Shown here: positions 1 through 8,871 of the stretch, piece by piece | Numbering within the stretch: the stretch's first letter is position 1 | How the letters are laid out: each line of letters starts with the position of its first letter | NCBI RefSeq assembly: GCF_002156385.1 | Contig: NZ_MVJM01000002.1 | Coordinates: 765,816 to 829,815, forward strand | Origin: Halalkalibacter urbisdiaboli | GTDB taxonomy: Bacteria; Bacillota; Bacilli; Bacillales; Bacillaceae_D | DNA: 64,000 nucleotides | Reading direction: 5' to 3' | The notes under the pieces: generated by a model | What the model was told of the DNA's origin: nothing | Seen by the model: the letters and a program-made list of their open reading frames with translations, nothing else | The model's database searches: none | Made by a program: the position numbers and the translations under genes

Positions 1-457
1 ACCAAATAAGTGGTTCATAAACTTCAGTTCGATTGTTTTTTGCCTCATTCAAACAATTAGGGCACCATTTTCTTGATTTCCCTATTACATTTTTTGTAAG
101 TAAACCACTCCATGAATTCATTGTTAAGTAAATTAAATCTTTTCTAGTGGTTAATTCCTCTAATGCAGAGACATACTCAAGACTAATTGGACTATTACCG
201 TTTATATATTCCTTTTTGGGTCCCAAGCTCCCCTTTAAAAAAGAATTTATTCGAGATTCTGTTTTGATATAAGGAACAAATGTTTTACATACTAATCTAT
301 TTGGATTCAGGTTGTGGCATTCTGCTAACCTGGAAATATAACTCGTTAAACTCTCCACATAGGGAGTTCCTATACCAATTGGTTCTAAGTTATATAGGAT
401 ACTTCTAGGAGGTATATTTATTTTATCTAATTCTAAGGTATCCAATGTAATATTCAT
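1..457 (-). CDS. tniQ: TniQ-family target-selection protein (partial, N-terminal 152 aa)
   Basis: The reading frame begins with ATG at 457 (GAGGG ribosome binding site 8 nt upstream) and runs off the left edge, so only about 152 residues are visible. It shares the N-terminal signature LYNLEPIGIGTPYVESL with the TniQ at 4889-6157. It also has a SYISRLAE segment and the first half of a zinc finger (WCPNC) near residue 133, as in the TniQ/TnsD family. TniQ/TnsD proteins bind or recognise the target and recruit TnsC. It lies 69 bp downstream of tnsC on the same strand, so it is probably part of the tns operon. Whether it is a short TniQ or a long TnsD-type protein cannot be told, because the C-terminus is outside the window. 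Confidence 0.85.
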   Translation of the reverse strand, partial: MNITLDTLELDKINIPPRSILYNLEPIGIGTPYVESLTSYISRLAECHNLNPNRLVCKTFVPYIKTESRINSFLKGSLGPKKEYINGNSPISLEYVSALEELTTRKDLIYLTMNSWSGLLTKNVIGKSRKWCPNCLNEAKNNRTEVYEPLIW

Positions 458-525
458 AAATATCCCTCACTATTAGTTTTTTTATTCTATAACTACATTA
501 TTACTAAAAATTATTAGCTATAACT

Positions 526-1641
526 TTAAAACTCAGTACCCGTTTTATCACGCCCTGGTTTTCTTTCCCCCGGACGTTTATTAGTATTCCTTTTAATTTC
601 TTCTTTTTCCTCTTGATGGTCTAGCCCTAACCAACTATCAAGTTTACTTTCCTTTTCTTCTCTTTTTTCCTTGAGTTGGGTCTCACCTCTTCTAATATCT
701 TCAGCCATTAAAAAAGCTTGGTCAATGGTTGGCTCAAACTTTTTAAAATCGCTTAAGATTAGTGATTCTGTTTCCTCATTTTGCTTCATTTTGTAGTTAA
801 AAGTATCATTTAACCAATCCTTCAGAGTACCTACACATCCAATTGTGTGTTTATAGAAATATTTCCACTCACTTAAAAGGTCAGGTTCTTCATGTAGTGG
901 ATAAGCCCTTTGAAAGTACAAAAGTATATATTTGAAAGCTTTAATTTCGTCCTCTAGTTTCGAGTTATATCTAGAAAAATGAACCTCTGTTGTCCTTCTA
1001 CCCAATTGCCCGTTAATATTCCTAAAGCTTAATAACTCGTAAGTTCCAAATAGTATAATTGGTATTTCAAGTTTTGATGCTAAAGATTTGATAGCATCCA
1101 TATGGTTTCTTAATCCTTTAGAGTTTCCAACCTTGGTCATATGCTGGGCCTCATCAATTAAGATAACTTTTACTTTTCTATATTTAACTGCATTCACCAA
1201 AGCATTTCTCAATTTTCTTTTGGTTTTATCTGTTGGAATTGTAACCCCTATCTCTGTTAGAGGTAATCTTTTATCCTCAATTAAAATCTCCTGTAAATTT
1301 CTGAGGGCTTCAAAATAAAAGTCAATCCAATCAAACTTCCCGTCCTCAGGAGCAAATGTCTCCATGGATAAAACCGGAATAAGGCCCTTATCCTCTGTCA
1401 TTTCTTCATAGTATTTGTTAAAAAACTCACTCCTTACCTTTTTTAATAACGTAGATTTACCCACACCACTAGGACCATAAACCAATAAGACTTTCCCCTT
1501 ACCACTCAGAGTTTCAAATTTCTCCATTAAATCTTCATACGATTTAACTAGCTTTGGGTGGCCCATTGTCCTATTTTCAAAATGCTTAATTCTATCCTCT
1601 ATTGATTGAAATAATATTTCTTTCGGAAATCCTCTGTCCAT
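526..1641 (-). CDS. tnsC: TnsC-like AAA+ ATPase of a Tn7-like transposon
   Basis: A 371-residue P-loop ATPase. The Walker A motif GPSGVGKST lies near residues 56-64 and Walker B (VILIDEAQH) near residues 159-167, followed by a sensor-like FGTYE segment. This is the TnsC/TniB/IstB-like arrangement: in Tn7 elements TnsC links target selectors (TnsD/TniQ) to the TnsA/TnsB transposase and hydrolyses ATP to control target immunity. The gene starts exactly at the stop codon of tnsAB (TAATG overlap), implying translational coupling. The highly charged C-terminus (from about residue 320, rich in Lys, Glu and Arg) resembles the tails that contact TnsA/B. Length fits TnsC-type proteins, which are longer than IstB. 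Confidence 0.9.
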   Translation of the reverse strand: MDRGFPKEILFQSIEDRIKHFENRTMGHPKLVKSYEDLMEKFETLSGKGKVLLVYGPSGVGKSTLLKKVRSEFFNKYYEEMTEDKGLIPVLSMETFAPEDGKFDWIDFYFEALRNLQEILIEDKRLPLTEIGVTIPTDKTKRKLRNALVNAVKYRKVKVILIDEAQHMTKVGNSKGLRNHMDAIKSLASKLEIPIILFGTYELLSFRNINGQLGRRTTEVHFSRYNSKLEDEIKAFKYILLYFQRAYPLHEEPDLLSEWKYFYKHTIGCVGTLKDWLNDTFNYKMKQNEETESLILSDFKKFEPTIDQAFLMAEDIRRGETQLKEKREEKESKLDSWLGLDHQEEKEEIKRNTNKRPGERKPGRDKTGTEF

Positions 1642-4370
1642 TAGAAAAACTCCCCAAAGTCTTTAAATTCAGAAAAGTCTTCAAACTCCGTTGTAGACTT
1701 TTCCTTTTTCTTGGGCGTTACTTTCGTAGCATTAGCAACATCTTTATCATTCTTGATGGCTTTTTCATTAGTACTTTTCAGATTATCTTTACTTTTACCC
1801 CCATTAATCACCTTTAATGATTTTCTAAGGGCTTCGTCTTTCAGCCTTTGCATCTCTAAAAGCTCATGGGCTTCAGCACTAGATAAGAAACTAGCTATTT
1901 CTGATGCAGAAACACCATTATTTTTTTGTTTTTGGGTTTCTTTCTTCCTCTTTCTTATTTCCTCAGTAACAAGCTTAATTTCCTTCTCAGACCTTCCTTC
2001 AAATTCTAGTTCATACTGTGAATAAAGAGTTACCCAATATTTACCGACATATGCGTAAGCCTTACTATAATTAAATGGGTCATATCTTACAGGAACCTGT
2101 TTTCCCTCAATCTCAGGATTACTCAACTCGTATGAATTATAATAGCTATTGTTAATCTTAACCCCTTGTCCTGGTTGTACTTTTGCTTTTCCCTTTGGTG
2201 TCGTTGGAAAAGTAAGCATCTCAAAATTTTCATCATATTTAATATATGTTTGTTTTCTTTCACCAGTTATTTTTATCCTTTGCTGATATGCATCACGTGG
2301 GCTTTGATCCAGACCAGTATGAGTATCCTGGTCATAAATTTCATAGAACCACTTTGATAAATATTCGTTTAATATTTCTAATGTCCATATTGCAAGATTA
2401 CTTGGGTCAAAATCTTTTGTCATTTGACGAACTAATTTTGATAATTGAGTGTTACCGGCTAAATTGTAAATAAACTTTGTATTAGTTGTGCCGAAGAGTC
2501 TCTCACAAACAGACCCAAACTTAGGTTTAGCACCAGGTCTTGTTTTTTTATGGCAATCGTTGCTTGCTAACAAAGTATCAAAATAAGTACTTTGAAAATC
2601 CTTTCCCCCATCTACAACTAGAGTCTTTGGAATTCGGGAGTACTTCTTCACGCATTCCCTAATCGTATTCATACAGGATCTATAAGATGGAGGATCGAAG
2701 GTTAAATAATATGCTAATACTCTTCGTGAATAGGCATCTATTAATAAAGTTAACCAAGGCTTACCTAGCTTTTTCTGAGTCTTTGAACATATAAGTCGAA
2801 TGTCCAGTTCTGTATGATCTATGTGTGCAATCTCAAAAGGTCTAGCACCATGTCTAGGTGTCGTTAGCGACAATTCCCAATAAAAAGGTTCTTTATCATA
2901 AGCTGCTTTTGGTCCTCTACGTTTTTTATCTTGCTCATAGCTGGGACGATCCTCTATTGCCTTAAAGAAAGTTTTGTTACTTGGAGGATTATACCCTTTC
3001 TCTTTGCACTTAGCTTTAAACGCATTATAAACTGCAGACTTACTTCGTTGCTTTTTATCTTCATAAACTTCAGTAATATAATGATTCATTAATTTAATTA
3101 CACCATCACTTAACCGATTAGTTGTATTCCCTTTTTTATAATTTTCTGGAATTAATCCATAAAAGCCACTCCCATATTTCACTTCAGCTTTCAAAACTTT
3201 CTGTTTCCAATATCTTAACGTCCTTGGCGAAACATCTACAATCTCGCCCTCCATATGTAATCTGTATTTATTGTATTTTTCGTTAGCTTCGGCTAGGGTT
3301 TCCGGCCTTGCTGTCCTTATAATATTTATTAATTCCGAGTCATCATAATCTTTTGATATTTCATTCGCAAAGGAACTAATACTCCCCATTTTAATTAACT
3401 CTTCAAAGGAGTTTATCGGTAATGGAATAATTCTCTCAGTTTCATCTAAAAGAGAAATTTCACTCTCCCCGATATTTACCACTGTCCATGGGTTTCCGTT
3501 CCAAAGTATTTCTTTACCAACCTCCACATTTATCTTGTTTTCAAAATTCCCATCTGCTTTCGTTATCTTTGCTTTTTCAGCATTCAGAATAGCTGTAGCC
3601 GTTTCTTTATTTAGAAACAAAGGAAATTTATCGAAATTTATAATAAGAAAGCGCTCGAGATCTACGTAAATTGCTCCAAGAACAATTAGTTTGTAAATAT
3701 CATCAGCTGTAAATGCAGCATCTTTAACAGATAGCAAATCATTCAAAGTAATAGATGGAGTAGATTGAACATAGCTAAGAATAATGTTTCGATTGGTTAA
3801 AGAAACTGTCGGATTTTCTTCTAAAAGATAATCTTCTAAAAAACGAAGGTTATTTTGTAAGTTCCAGTCAATTTCTTTAGAACATCGAACCCTGAAGGAA
3901 AGCCCCTTACTCTTTGCAAATGCTTCAGCAGGTGGGCATCTCCACTCTCCATTTTCATCTAAAATATACATATGTGGTGATTCTTCAACTTTCTTAGACA
4001 GTTCTTTTTCCGTTTTCCACTCTTCCCAACCAACAAAGTCCTCAGAAATCACAAAAAAATCCGCTGTATATTTATGTCCTCTATTTTTACCATTTAATTT
4101 ATAGTTGATGGTAAAACTTTCAGGTTGGTCATAATACTCATATACACTTTTATCGAACTCCATTAGATATATAGCACATAATTCAAGTTTGTGGCTTTCA
4201 AATTGAATAGTTAAACCCATCTTTTTACTTGAATAAAATCCAGGGACATTTCCCGCTCCACTCCGAACACGACGGGCTGGTTTTGCACTTCTAATACTAT
4301 TGTTGATATATTTTTTATTTTCATCGCTAATCCCTTTTTGACAGCAAAATAAGTCAAAGTCTTCGATCAT
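1641..4370 (-). CDS. tnsAB: Fused TnsA-TnsB transposase of a Tn7-like element
   Basis: Single polypeptide of about 909 aa. The ATG at 4370 is chosen because it follows a GGGGGAGA ribosome binding site; an in-frame start 21 nt upstream has none. The N-terminal 170 residues resemble the TnsA endonuclease: Glu63, Asp104 and the Glu117-x-Lys119 pair (YTADFF, WEEWK) match the restriction-enzyme-like active site. Residues about 200-480 hold helix-turn-helix-rich DNA-binding segments. The RNase H-like transposase domain has a DDE triad at Asp518, Asp587 and Glu623, with 35 residues between the last two, as in TnsB/Mu transposases. A beta-barrel and a Lys-rich tail follow. TnsA and TnsB cut opposite strands, so the fusion should do cut-and-paste transposition. 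TnsAB fusions are known in some Tn7-like elements, including type I-B CRISPR-associated ones. Confidence 0.92.
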   Translation of the reverse strand: MIEDFDLFCCQKGISDENKKYINNSIRSAKPARRVRSGAGNVPGFYSSKKMGLTIQFESHKLELCAIYLMEFDKSVYEYYDQPESFTINYKLNGKNRGHKYTADFFVISEDFVGWEEWKTEKELSKKVEESPHMYILDENGEWRCPPAEAFAKSKGLSFRVRCSKEIDWNLQNNLRFLEDYLLEENPTVSLTNRNIILSYVQSTPSITLNDLLSVKDAAFTADDIYKLIVLGAIYVDLERFLIINFDKFPLFLNKETATAILNAEKAKITKADGNFENKINVEVGKEILWNGNPWTVVNIGESEISLLDETERIIPLPINSFEELIKMGSISSFANEISKDYDDSELINIIRTARPETLAEANEKYNKYRLHMEGEIVDVSPRTLRYWKQKVLKAEVKYGSGFYGLIPENYKKGNTTNRLSDGVIKLMNHYITEVYEDKKQRSKSAVYNAFKAKCKEKGYNPPSNKTFFKAIEDRPSYEQDKKRRGPKAAYDKEPFYWELSLTTPRHGARPFEIAHIDHTELDIRLICSKTQKKLGKPWLTLLIDAYSRRVLAYYLTFDPPSYRSCMNTIRECVKKYSRIPKTLVVDGGKDFQSTYFDTLLASNDCHKKTRPGAKPKFGSVCERLFGTTNTKFIYNLAGNTQLSKLVRQMTKDFDPSNLAIWTLEILNEYLSKWFYEIYDQDTHTGLDQSPRDAYQQRIKITGERKQTYIKYDENFEMLTFPTTPKGKAKVQPGQGVKINNSYYNSYELSNPEIEGKQVPVRYDPFNYSKAYAYVGKYWVTLYSQYELEFEGRSEKEIKLVTEEIRKRKKETQKQKNNGVSASEIASFLSSAEAHELLEMQRLKDEALRKSLKVINGGKSKDNLKSTNEKAIKNDKDVANATKVTPKKKEKSTTEFEDFSEFKDFGEFF

Positions 4371-4426
4371 GATTCTCCCCCTAATTATCACCCATACACA
4401 AATTTAACCAATTATTATATAGACAT

Positions 4427-4801
4427 CTAAAAGATAACTGAAAGCCTTTTCCAACTGCCATCTATAACTGCATATGCATCATTTATGTTTCTAGGGTCAT
4501 ATTTAATTGAAATCCTTTTGCCAATTAGAGTTGGTTTAGAAAAATCCATAGTCAAACAATAAATATAATTGATTATGACTCCCCTTTCTGGTAAAACTCG
4601 TTTAGTTATTTTTTTATAAGATAACTTGTTGAATCTTTCATCATATTTTATCGATGCTCGTCTAAACACTTTGTTAGAATTGTATATATTGAACGATTCT
4701 CCTGGTCTATTCCTATTATTAGAAATGCAAGTCATGGTCTCCCAATTTTTCTTTTGCTGACAAATTAGCGATGGAACCAGACAAGTATGTTCTATTTTCA
4801 C
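4427..4801 (-). pseudogene. tnsB-like 3' fragment (remnant)
   Basis: The translated frame of about 124 aa matches only the post-catalytic beta-barrel region of TnsB. It contains IKYDERFNKL, a LPERGVIINY segment and GKRISIKYDPRN...AYA, which parallel IKYDENFEML, VQPGQGVKINN and GKQVPVRYDPFN...AYA in the neighbouring tnsAB (about residues 745-815). The DDE catalytic core is absent. It sits between the complete tnsAB and the upstream tniQ. It is therefore best read as the 3' end of a second, diverged tnsB left by duplication or replacement of the transposition genes. The start codon is not credible. Confidence 0.75.
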
Positions 4802-4888
4802 ATTGCAAAAAACAGTCTCTGTCCTTTAAATTATTTAATCCAGCAGTTAATACTCTATTCTTTTTGATATAATTGTTATTTTGCGTCA

Positions 4889-6157
4889 TTATTCATACAA
4901 CTCCCGTTTTAATTCATTCCAATGCATCTGAATAGCATTTTCTCTAAGGAATCCTGTACCTAGTACTTCTTCCAATCGTCTTCTACTCGGATATGTCCCT
5001 TGTTGTACCAAACTATAAAATGCTCCTTCTAATTTTCGAGCTTTTTTGTTCGTGTTCTCCTTCTTTTTTTCTTGTAAATGAAGATTGTAATTTTCCTTAA
5101 TTTGATTGCATTCAACCACATATCTTTTTGAAAGTAGTTTACGATCGCATCCAATCAATTTAGCTGCACTACTTATTGATATAGGCTCTTGATTTTCAAT
5201 TAGCTTATCTAAGGTAATTTTTATTTTTTCATGGTCATATCTTTCTCTTATTTCTTCTACTCTATCTGTAGAGTAAAAATCATTAACATATTGCTGCTTT
5301 TGGAGGAAGCCAATAATTGAAACTCCTAGTCCTTTGCACATTCTTACCAAATAATAAAAACCAGGTAAGTTCTCACCAGCCAGCCACATACTAAAAGTAG
5401 ATTTAGGTATTTTGAAATATTTAGCAGCTTTAGTTGGTGAATTATCAAAACTTTTATTAACATAAAAGTTTAACGAATCAAACAGACTAGAATTAGTAAT
5501 ATCAAAATTGCTTTTGGCTAGAAGGTCTCCTATGATAAAAGCATCCGATAAATCGCCTTCTTTATTTTCTCTTAATGTATTTCTATTAATGGAAAGGGAT
5601 CCTAGCCAACAATCACATCTCGGGCAATATCCCGGTATAGATTTTCTATTTATTACTGGTATTGGTCCATTACAGTATTCGCAAATATCCTTTAGGGGAA
5701 TATTATGCTTTAAACAAGAGGCAACATGCTGAAAATTCCAAATTAACTGGTCATAAGCTACTTTCCCATTCACTTTAGAATCCTCATAACAAGCGGGGCA
5801 CCAAGATTTATTTTTTTTAAACAAACCTCTATTTGATAATATGGAAGACCAATTTATTAAAGTTGTACTTCTTAAATCTGACCTTCCAGTAAAGGTATCA
5901 GTTAACTGGACAAACTCAACTGCTAATTTTCCAAATCCATTAATCCCAATTGCTGAGTCAAAAAAACCATTTCCCCCACGTTTTGTTATTTTTAATAGAT
6001 ACTCTTTTTTTAATAAAGGGGCATAGACTTTTGATATTATAGTTCCTGTATATATACAGTGTGCTTCTGCTAGTCTGGTTATGTAACTGGATAAAGACTC
6101 AACATAAGGTGTCCCTATTCCTATTGGTTCTAAATTGTATAAAATGCTTCTATCCAT
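4889..6157 (-). CDS. tniQ: TniQ/TnsD-family target-selection protein
   Basis: About 422 aa from the ATG at 6157; an upstream TTG at 6163 is less likely given the GGGGTTGG site. The N-terminal TniQ signature LYNLEPIGIGTPYVESL is nearly identical to the second TniQ in this locus. Two Cys clusters follow: WCPAC (about residue 120) and CEYCNGP...YCPRCDCWLG (about residues 160-185), likely zinc-binding. Downstream is a helix-turn-helix-like stretch (KYFKIPKSTFSMWLAG, about residue 250) and a second one near residue 330. The two C-terminal HTH-like segments are compatible with direct DNA recognition as in TnsD, though it is shorter than Tn7 TnsD. It is the first gene of the minus-strand tns cluster and is preceded by a strong terminator at 6307-6365. 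Confidence 0.85.
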   Translation of the reverse strand: MDRSILYNLEPIGIGTPYVESLSSYITRLAEAHCIYTGTIISKVYAPLLKKEYLLKITKRGGNGFFDSAIGINGFGKLAVEFVQLTDTFTGRSDLRSTTLINWSSILSNRGLFKKNKSWCPACYEDSKVNGKVAYDQLIWNFQHVASCLKHNIPLKDICEYCNGPIPVINRKSIPGYCPRCDCWLGSLSINRNTLRENKEGDLSDAFIIGDLLAKSNFDITNSSLFDSLNFYVNKSFDNSPTKAAKYFKIPKSTFSMWLAGENLPGFYYLVRMCKGLGVSIIGFLQKQQYVNDFYSTDRVEEIRERYDHEKIKITLDKLIENQEPISISSAAKLIGCDRKLLSKRYVVECNQIKENYNLHLQEKKKENTNKKARKLEGAFYSLVQQGTYPSRRRLEEVLGTGFLRENAIQMHWNELKRELYE

Positions 6158-6562
6158 AATCAACCAACCCCTATTTTTGTGGGTAGTATTTGTAATAGAT
6201 GCACACCTTATACAAATTATTTTTAAAGGCCCGTGATTAGGTTTGATCTCATGTGTTACTCACTGTAAAATCAACTATAACCTTCTCCACATCCTTTCTT
6301 CAAAAACAAAAAAAGCACCATTTAATAAACCTACATCCCTGTAGATTTAAATTAAACGGTGCTTCCGTATTATTGGTTATTAAATTTTAAAATTCAAATG
6401 TTAATATGAACAAAAAGGTATGTACATTAAATATCACTATAAATTATACCGCAAAAAAGGATTATGGACAAGGTTTATTACTAAACAGAATTATAATATC
6501 CTTTTATTGAATAGTATTGTTGTACTGCGTAGCAAAAGATCGTGTTATTAATTACAGGTTTT
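6158..6562. other. Intergenic junction between Tn7-like genes and cassette array
   Basis: About 400 bp with no credible gene. It holds the tniQ upstream region and a strong hairpin terminator (6307-6365). It also has an AT-rich stretch with one partial copy of the array-associated motif (TTGTTGTACTGCG, around 6510). The right end of the Tn7-like element should lie here or further right, but I could not identify TnsB-binding repeats or a TGT/ACA terminus with confidence. Confidence 0.5.
6307..6365 (-). terminator. Strong hairpin terminator between array and tniQ
   Basis: Arms AAGCACCGTTTAAT and ATTAAATGGTGCTT (minus strand) flank a loop with a small inner stem, followed by a long U run. It would stop minus-strand transcripts coming from the cassette array before the tns operon, and marks the boundary of the two regions. 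Confidence 0.75.
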
Positions 6563-6592
6563 GTTCAACTAAAGCCCCCGTTACTTCAATAA
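6563..6592. repeat. Cassette separator repeat 1
   Basis: GTTCAACTAAAG-CCCCCG-TTACTTCAA: imperfect palindrome of the array family, placed directly 3' of the stop codon of the 84-aa reading frame ending at 6605. Confidence 0.7.
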
Positions 6593-6604
6593 AATCTGAC
6601 TAAA

Positions 6605-6790
6605 CTAATCAGAACTTTTTTTATTCCATTCATATGGTTTTTTTGTCCAATCCAAAAGGAAATAAAACAGAAAAGCCATAACTAAAATTGGAATATTGTC
6701 CATCCAGTGGACATTTTCCTTCAAAATTAAATCCTTGATTGTAAATCCAACATAATATAACAAAGCAATTAATAGGTTATTTTTAAACAC
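6605..6790 (-). CDS. Small membrane protein, unknown function
   Basis: About 61 aa if translation begins at the GTG at 6790, which has a well placed AAAGGGTG site. A longer frame to 6859 would extend into the upstream repeat, so the shorter form is preferred. Residues 5-20 and 34-50 look like two membrane-spanning helices; the C-terminus is Lys-rich. No family recognised. It is the first cassette-like gene of the array, with a separator at its 3' end and the composite separator at its 5' end. Confidence 0.5.
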   Translation of the reverse strand: MFKNNLLIALLYYVGFTIKDLILKENVHWMDNIPILVMAFLFYFLLDWTKKPYEWNKKSSD

Positions 6791-6810
6791 ATTGCTCACC
6801 CTTTGCTCTA

Positions 6811-6900
6811 AAACATTCCTGCACCATAATTTTAACATTAATTTCCTTTTCACTGACACAAAAAAGCACCCCTTGTTAAAGGAATGCTACCATAGTTGAA
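6811..6900. repeat. Cassette separator repeat 2 (composite, with terminator hairpin)
   Basis: Contains the conserved block TTTAACATTAATTTCCTTTT shared with copies at 12079, 22481 and 30272. A minus-strand terminator hairpin follows (arms AGCATTCCTT and AAGGGGTGCT plus U run), then a degenerate palindrome arm (ATAGTTGAAGTA) next to the following gene's stop. Confidence 0.75.
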
Positions 6901-6906
6901 GTACAA

Positions 6907-7440
6907 TTAGTTAATTGACTCTGCAATTTTAATAAGAACGTTCATATCAAAATTATCCTTATCGCTTCCGCCTAGGAAGTAACCAAATTCGTTCTTTGTT
7001 AGTGATAAGGTATGCCATTGACCAGGATTAACTCTATAATACGCTCTTTCTCCATTACTAAGCGTATACATTTTGTCTTTGGATGTAATAAACTTTTCAA
7101 GTTCTGATTCAGGCATTATATATAATATAAAATCTAGAGTTCTATATTTATCTAATTTCCCAAGCCTCATATAATGTAATTTAAGACGACCCTCGTTATC
7201 AATATGCCCAAACGCATGTGATGGCTCAAAAGGCAACTTTTTGGGGACGTTTACTTTTTTATTCTGTTTGTTTTCATATTGATTAATTGCCTCTTCTAGG
7301 GGAATATAGTTATTCCCTTTGATAAAGTTCTCTAGTTGCTTTTCCTCATGGGTCTTTCCTTCAACATCTTCTATACCAATCCCCATAACAAAATTAAAAA
7401 TTACTGTAACCATCAATAACTTTACTAATATGACTTTCAA
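6907..7440 (-). CDS. Secreted or anchored hypothetical protein, DUF4367-like
   Basis: About 177 aa from a TTG at 7440. The SD sequence GGAGG lies inside the first codons of the longer frame to 7455, so the TTG is the better start. An N-terminal hydrophobic segment (VILVKLLMVTVIFNFVMG) is a signal peptide or anchor. The C-terminal part (YTLSNGERAYYR, then a W-x-SL pattern and a final IKIAESIN) has the shape of DUF4367-type extracytoplasmic domains. It resembles the protein at 11430-12005 in layout (NGK/NGE-A-Y..., IA(E/N)SI ending). Function unknown. It is a single-gene unit bounded by separators. Confidence 0.65.
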   Translation of the reverse strand: MKVILVKLLMVTVIFNFVMGIGIEDVEGKTHEEKQLENFIKGNNYIPLEEAINQYENKQNKKVNVPKKLPFEPSHAFGHIDNEGRLKLHYMRLGKLDKYRTLDFILYIMPESELEKFITSKDKMYTLSNGERAYYRVNPGQWHTLSLTKNEFGYFLGGSDKDNFDMNVLIKIAESIN

Positions 7441-7562
7441 TAGATGTTCCTCCATTCGCTTAAACAGTTAGTATTACTGTGTGCGGGTTCAACCCAAATA
7501 TACCTGAATAGAGGAAGGAAACGCTGATTAAATTAAACTACTTCTGAATCTTTAGTAAAAAA

Positions 7563-7620
7563 GGAGTTATCCTTGACGACAACTCCCGCTATTCCTTTAA
7601 AGCCACCCGTTACTTTAATA
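7563..7620. repeat. Cassette separator repeat 3 with hairpin
   Basis: Hairpin GGAGTTATCC...GACAACTCC at 7563-7585, then a palindrome copy (TTTAAAGCCACCCG-TTACTTTAAT). The TAA stop of the reading-frame remnant at 7610-7740 lies inside the repeat. Confidence 0.7.
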
Positions 7621-7740
7621 AAGATTCTGCAGCTTTAATCCAACTCTTAATACCCTTTTCGTCATGAAGATAAGTTTTTGGTGATTCTAAAATGTCTATT
7701 CCACTATAATTACATTCTTGGGTCTCGACCAATAATTTTT
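7610..7740 (-). pseudogene. C-terminal remnant of an unidentified gene
   Basis: Open minus-strand frame encoding a plausible C-terminus (SGIDILESPKTYLHDEKG, then a stretch ending AAESLLK). It terminates at the TAA inside the separator. There is no start codon, and it overlaps the last codons of the lipoprotein at 7710-8111. It is probably the surviving tail of an earlier cassette gene. The family was not identified. Confidence 0.4.
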
Positions 7741-8111
7741 TTACTTGATTTCTCTATATATACTCCAATAGGTCCCAATTTTGAATCTTGCTTTGTATGG
7801 AATAAAACTTTTACTACTTTTTGTTTTTTTTCTAATTTAATATATTGCGGTACATCAGCAGGACTAATCTCTGTGACTTCTGCTTTCCGCCAATCATCAA
7901 TCACAGTTTCCTTTGAATTTTTTAATAAACTTTCCCAAGCTACATGTCGCAATTCCATGTACTCTTTTTCATTACCTTCACTAAAACTTTTTTCTTTTTC
8001 CTTAACCTCAGAAAAACTTTTCACTTCGTTTTCTATACTTTCAGTAGAACAAGCAACTAATGAAAAACAAAAAATAATAACGAATAGACTGGAATAAAAT
8101 ATTTTTTTCAC
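7710..8111 (-). CDS. Small lipoprotein, unknown function
   Basis: 133 aa from a GTG start at 8111, preceded by GGTGGTG. Residues 1-20 form a lipoprotein signal with lipobox SLVACS (Cys21). A charged, repetitive segment (KSFSE repeated near residues 31-44) follows, then a mixed domain with sequence VTEISPADVPQYI. The ending KKIIGRDPRM looks natural. The product should be anchored on the outer face of the membrane. No domain family recognised. Confidence 0.65.
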   Translation of the reverse strand: MKKIFYSSLFVIIFCFSLVACSTESIENEVKSFSEVKEKEKSFSEGNEKEYMELRHVAWESLLKNSKETVIDDWRKAEVTEISPADVPQYIKLEKKQKVVKVLFHTKQDSKLGPIGVYIEKSSKKIIGRDPRM

Positions 8112-8209
8112 CTAAACACCACCATATTATATTAGACGATTTTGTAACTACATCATAATATGCTTGTCCACTACTAATTAGAAGCTTATTTCCAAAAAAA
8201 GTTTAAGCC

Positions 8210-8296
8210 CTTCTTGTACTTATCCCTGCTTCGTTACTTTAAGAAGGAAAAGCCATACTCCTTCTTGAAGTATGGCATCCCGTTAGTTTAGTTATC
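8210..8296. repeat. Cassette separator repeat 4 (two palindromes plus terminator)
   Basis: Palindrome CTTGTACTTATCCCTGC...TTACTTTAAG, a minus-strand terminator hairpin (ATGCCATACTTC / GGAGTATGGCTTTTC, 8248-8278), then CCCGTTAGTTTAG just 3' of the stop at 8303. Confidence 0.75.
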
Positions 8297-8302
8297 TTCA
8301 AT

Positions 8303-8785
8303 TTAATCCTCTTTACACTTTGACCAATCGAATTCTTTTCCCCATTTGATGTTTGTACCCTCCACTTCGTGTTTAAGTAAAACTACCCATATAGTTCCAC
8401 TTGGGTCTTTGCTTATCTCTTTAAGAACATTATTTCCATCATTGCGTTTATATAAAAAGTATCCTTTATCTTCTTTATCATTTATAAAAAGCCTCATATC
8501 ACCCTTACTTTTACCTACAAAAAGATGTTTCAACGACATAGCAGCTAAATTCTTTTTATCATCTTCCATTGTTATATCATCTATTTTAACTTCGTGAAAA
8601 CCGTCTAAATTCAACTCATAAGTTTTAATCATATCATCTAAAACCCTTTGATTAAACCTTTTAGACCTCTCTTCATATTCATCTACACAAATACTCTTGG
8701 GTGGTTTTTCTGATGTCTCTGATGAACACCCAACTAAAAATAGAAAGATAATAAAAACCGATAAAAAAATACCTCTTTTTTCCAT
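8303..8785 (-). CDS. Lipoprotein, unknown function
   Basis: 160 aa with a textbook AGGAGGTGT ribosome binding site before the ATG at 8785. The signal peptide ends in lipobox FLVGCS (Cys20). The mature part is a small mixed alpha/beta domain with no recognised motif. It has a Cys near the C-terminus (WSKCKED). Orientation and separator placement match the neighbouring single-gene units. Role unknown; surface location inferred from the lipobox. Confidence 0.7.
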   Translation of the reverse strand: MEKRGIFLSVFIIFLFLVGCSSETSEKPPKSICVDEYEERSKRFNQRVLDDMIKTYELNLDGFHEVKIDDITMEDDKKNLAAMSLKHLFVGKSKGDMRLFINDKEDKGYFLYKRNDGNNVLKEISKDPSGTIWVVLLKHEVEGTNIKWGKEFDWSKCKED

Positions 8786-8871
8786 TATTACACCTCCTAC
8801 AATAAAATATGGTAGGAGGGACGAGTTTATACTTAAATATCAGCTCTTTTCCACGATAAGCGTTCTTATTA

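Noticed and set aside
1-6157. CRISPR-associated transposon claim
   Set aside because: TnsAB and two TniQ fit, but no cas gene or CRISPR repeat is visible. Left as a possibility only.
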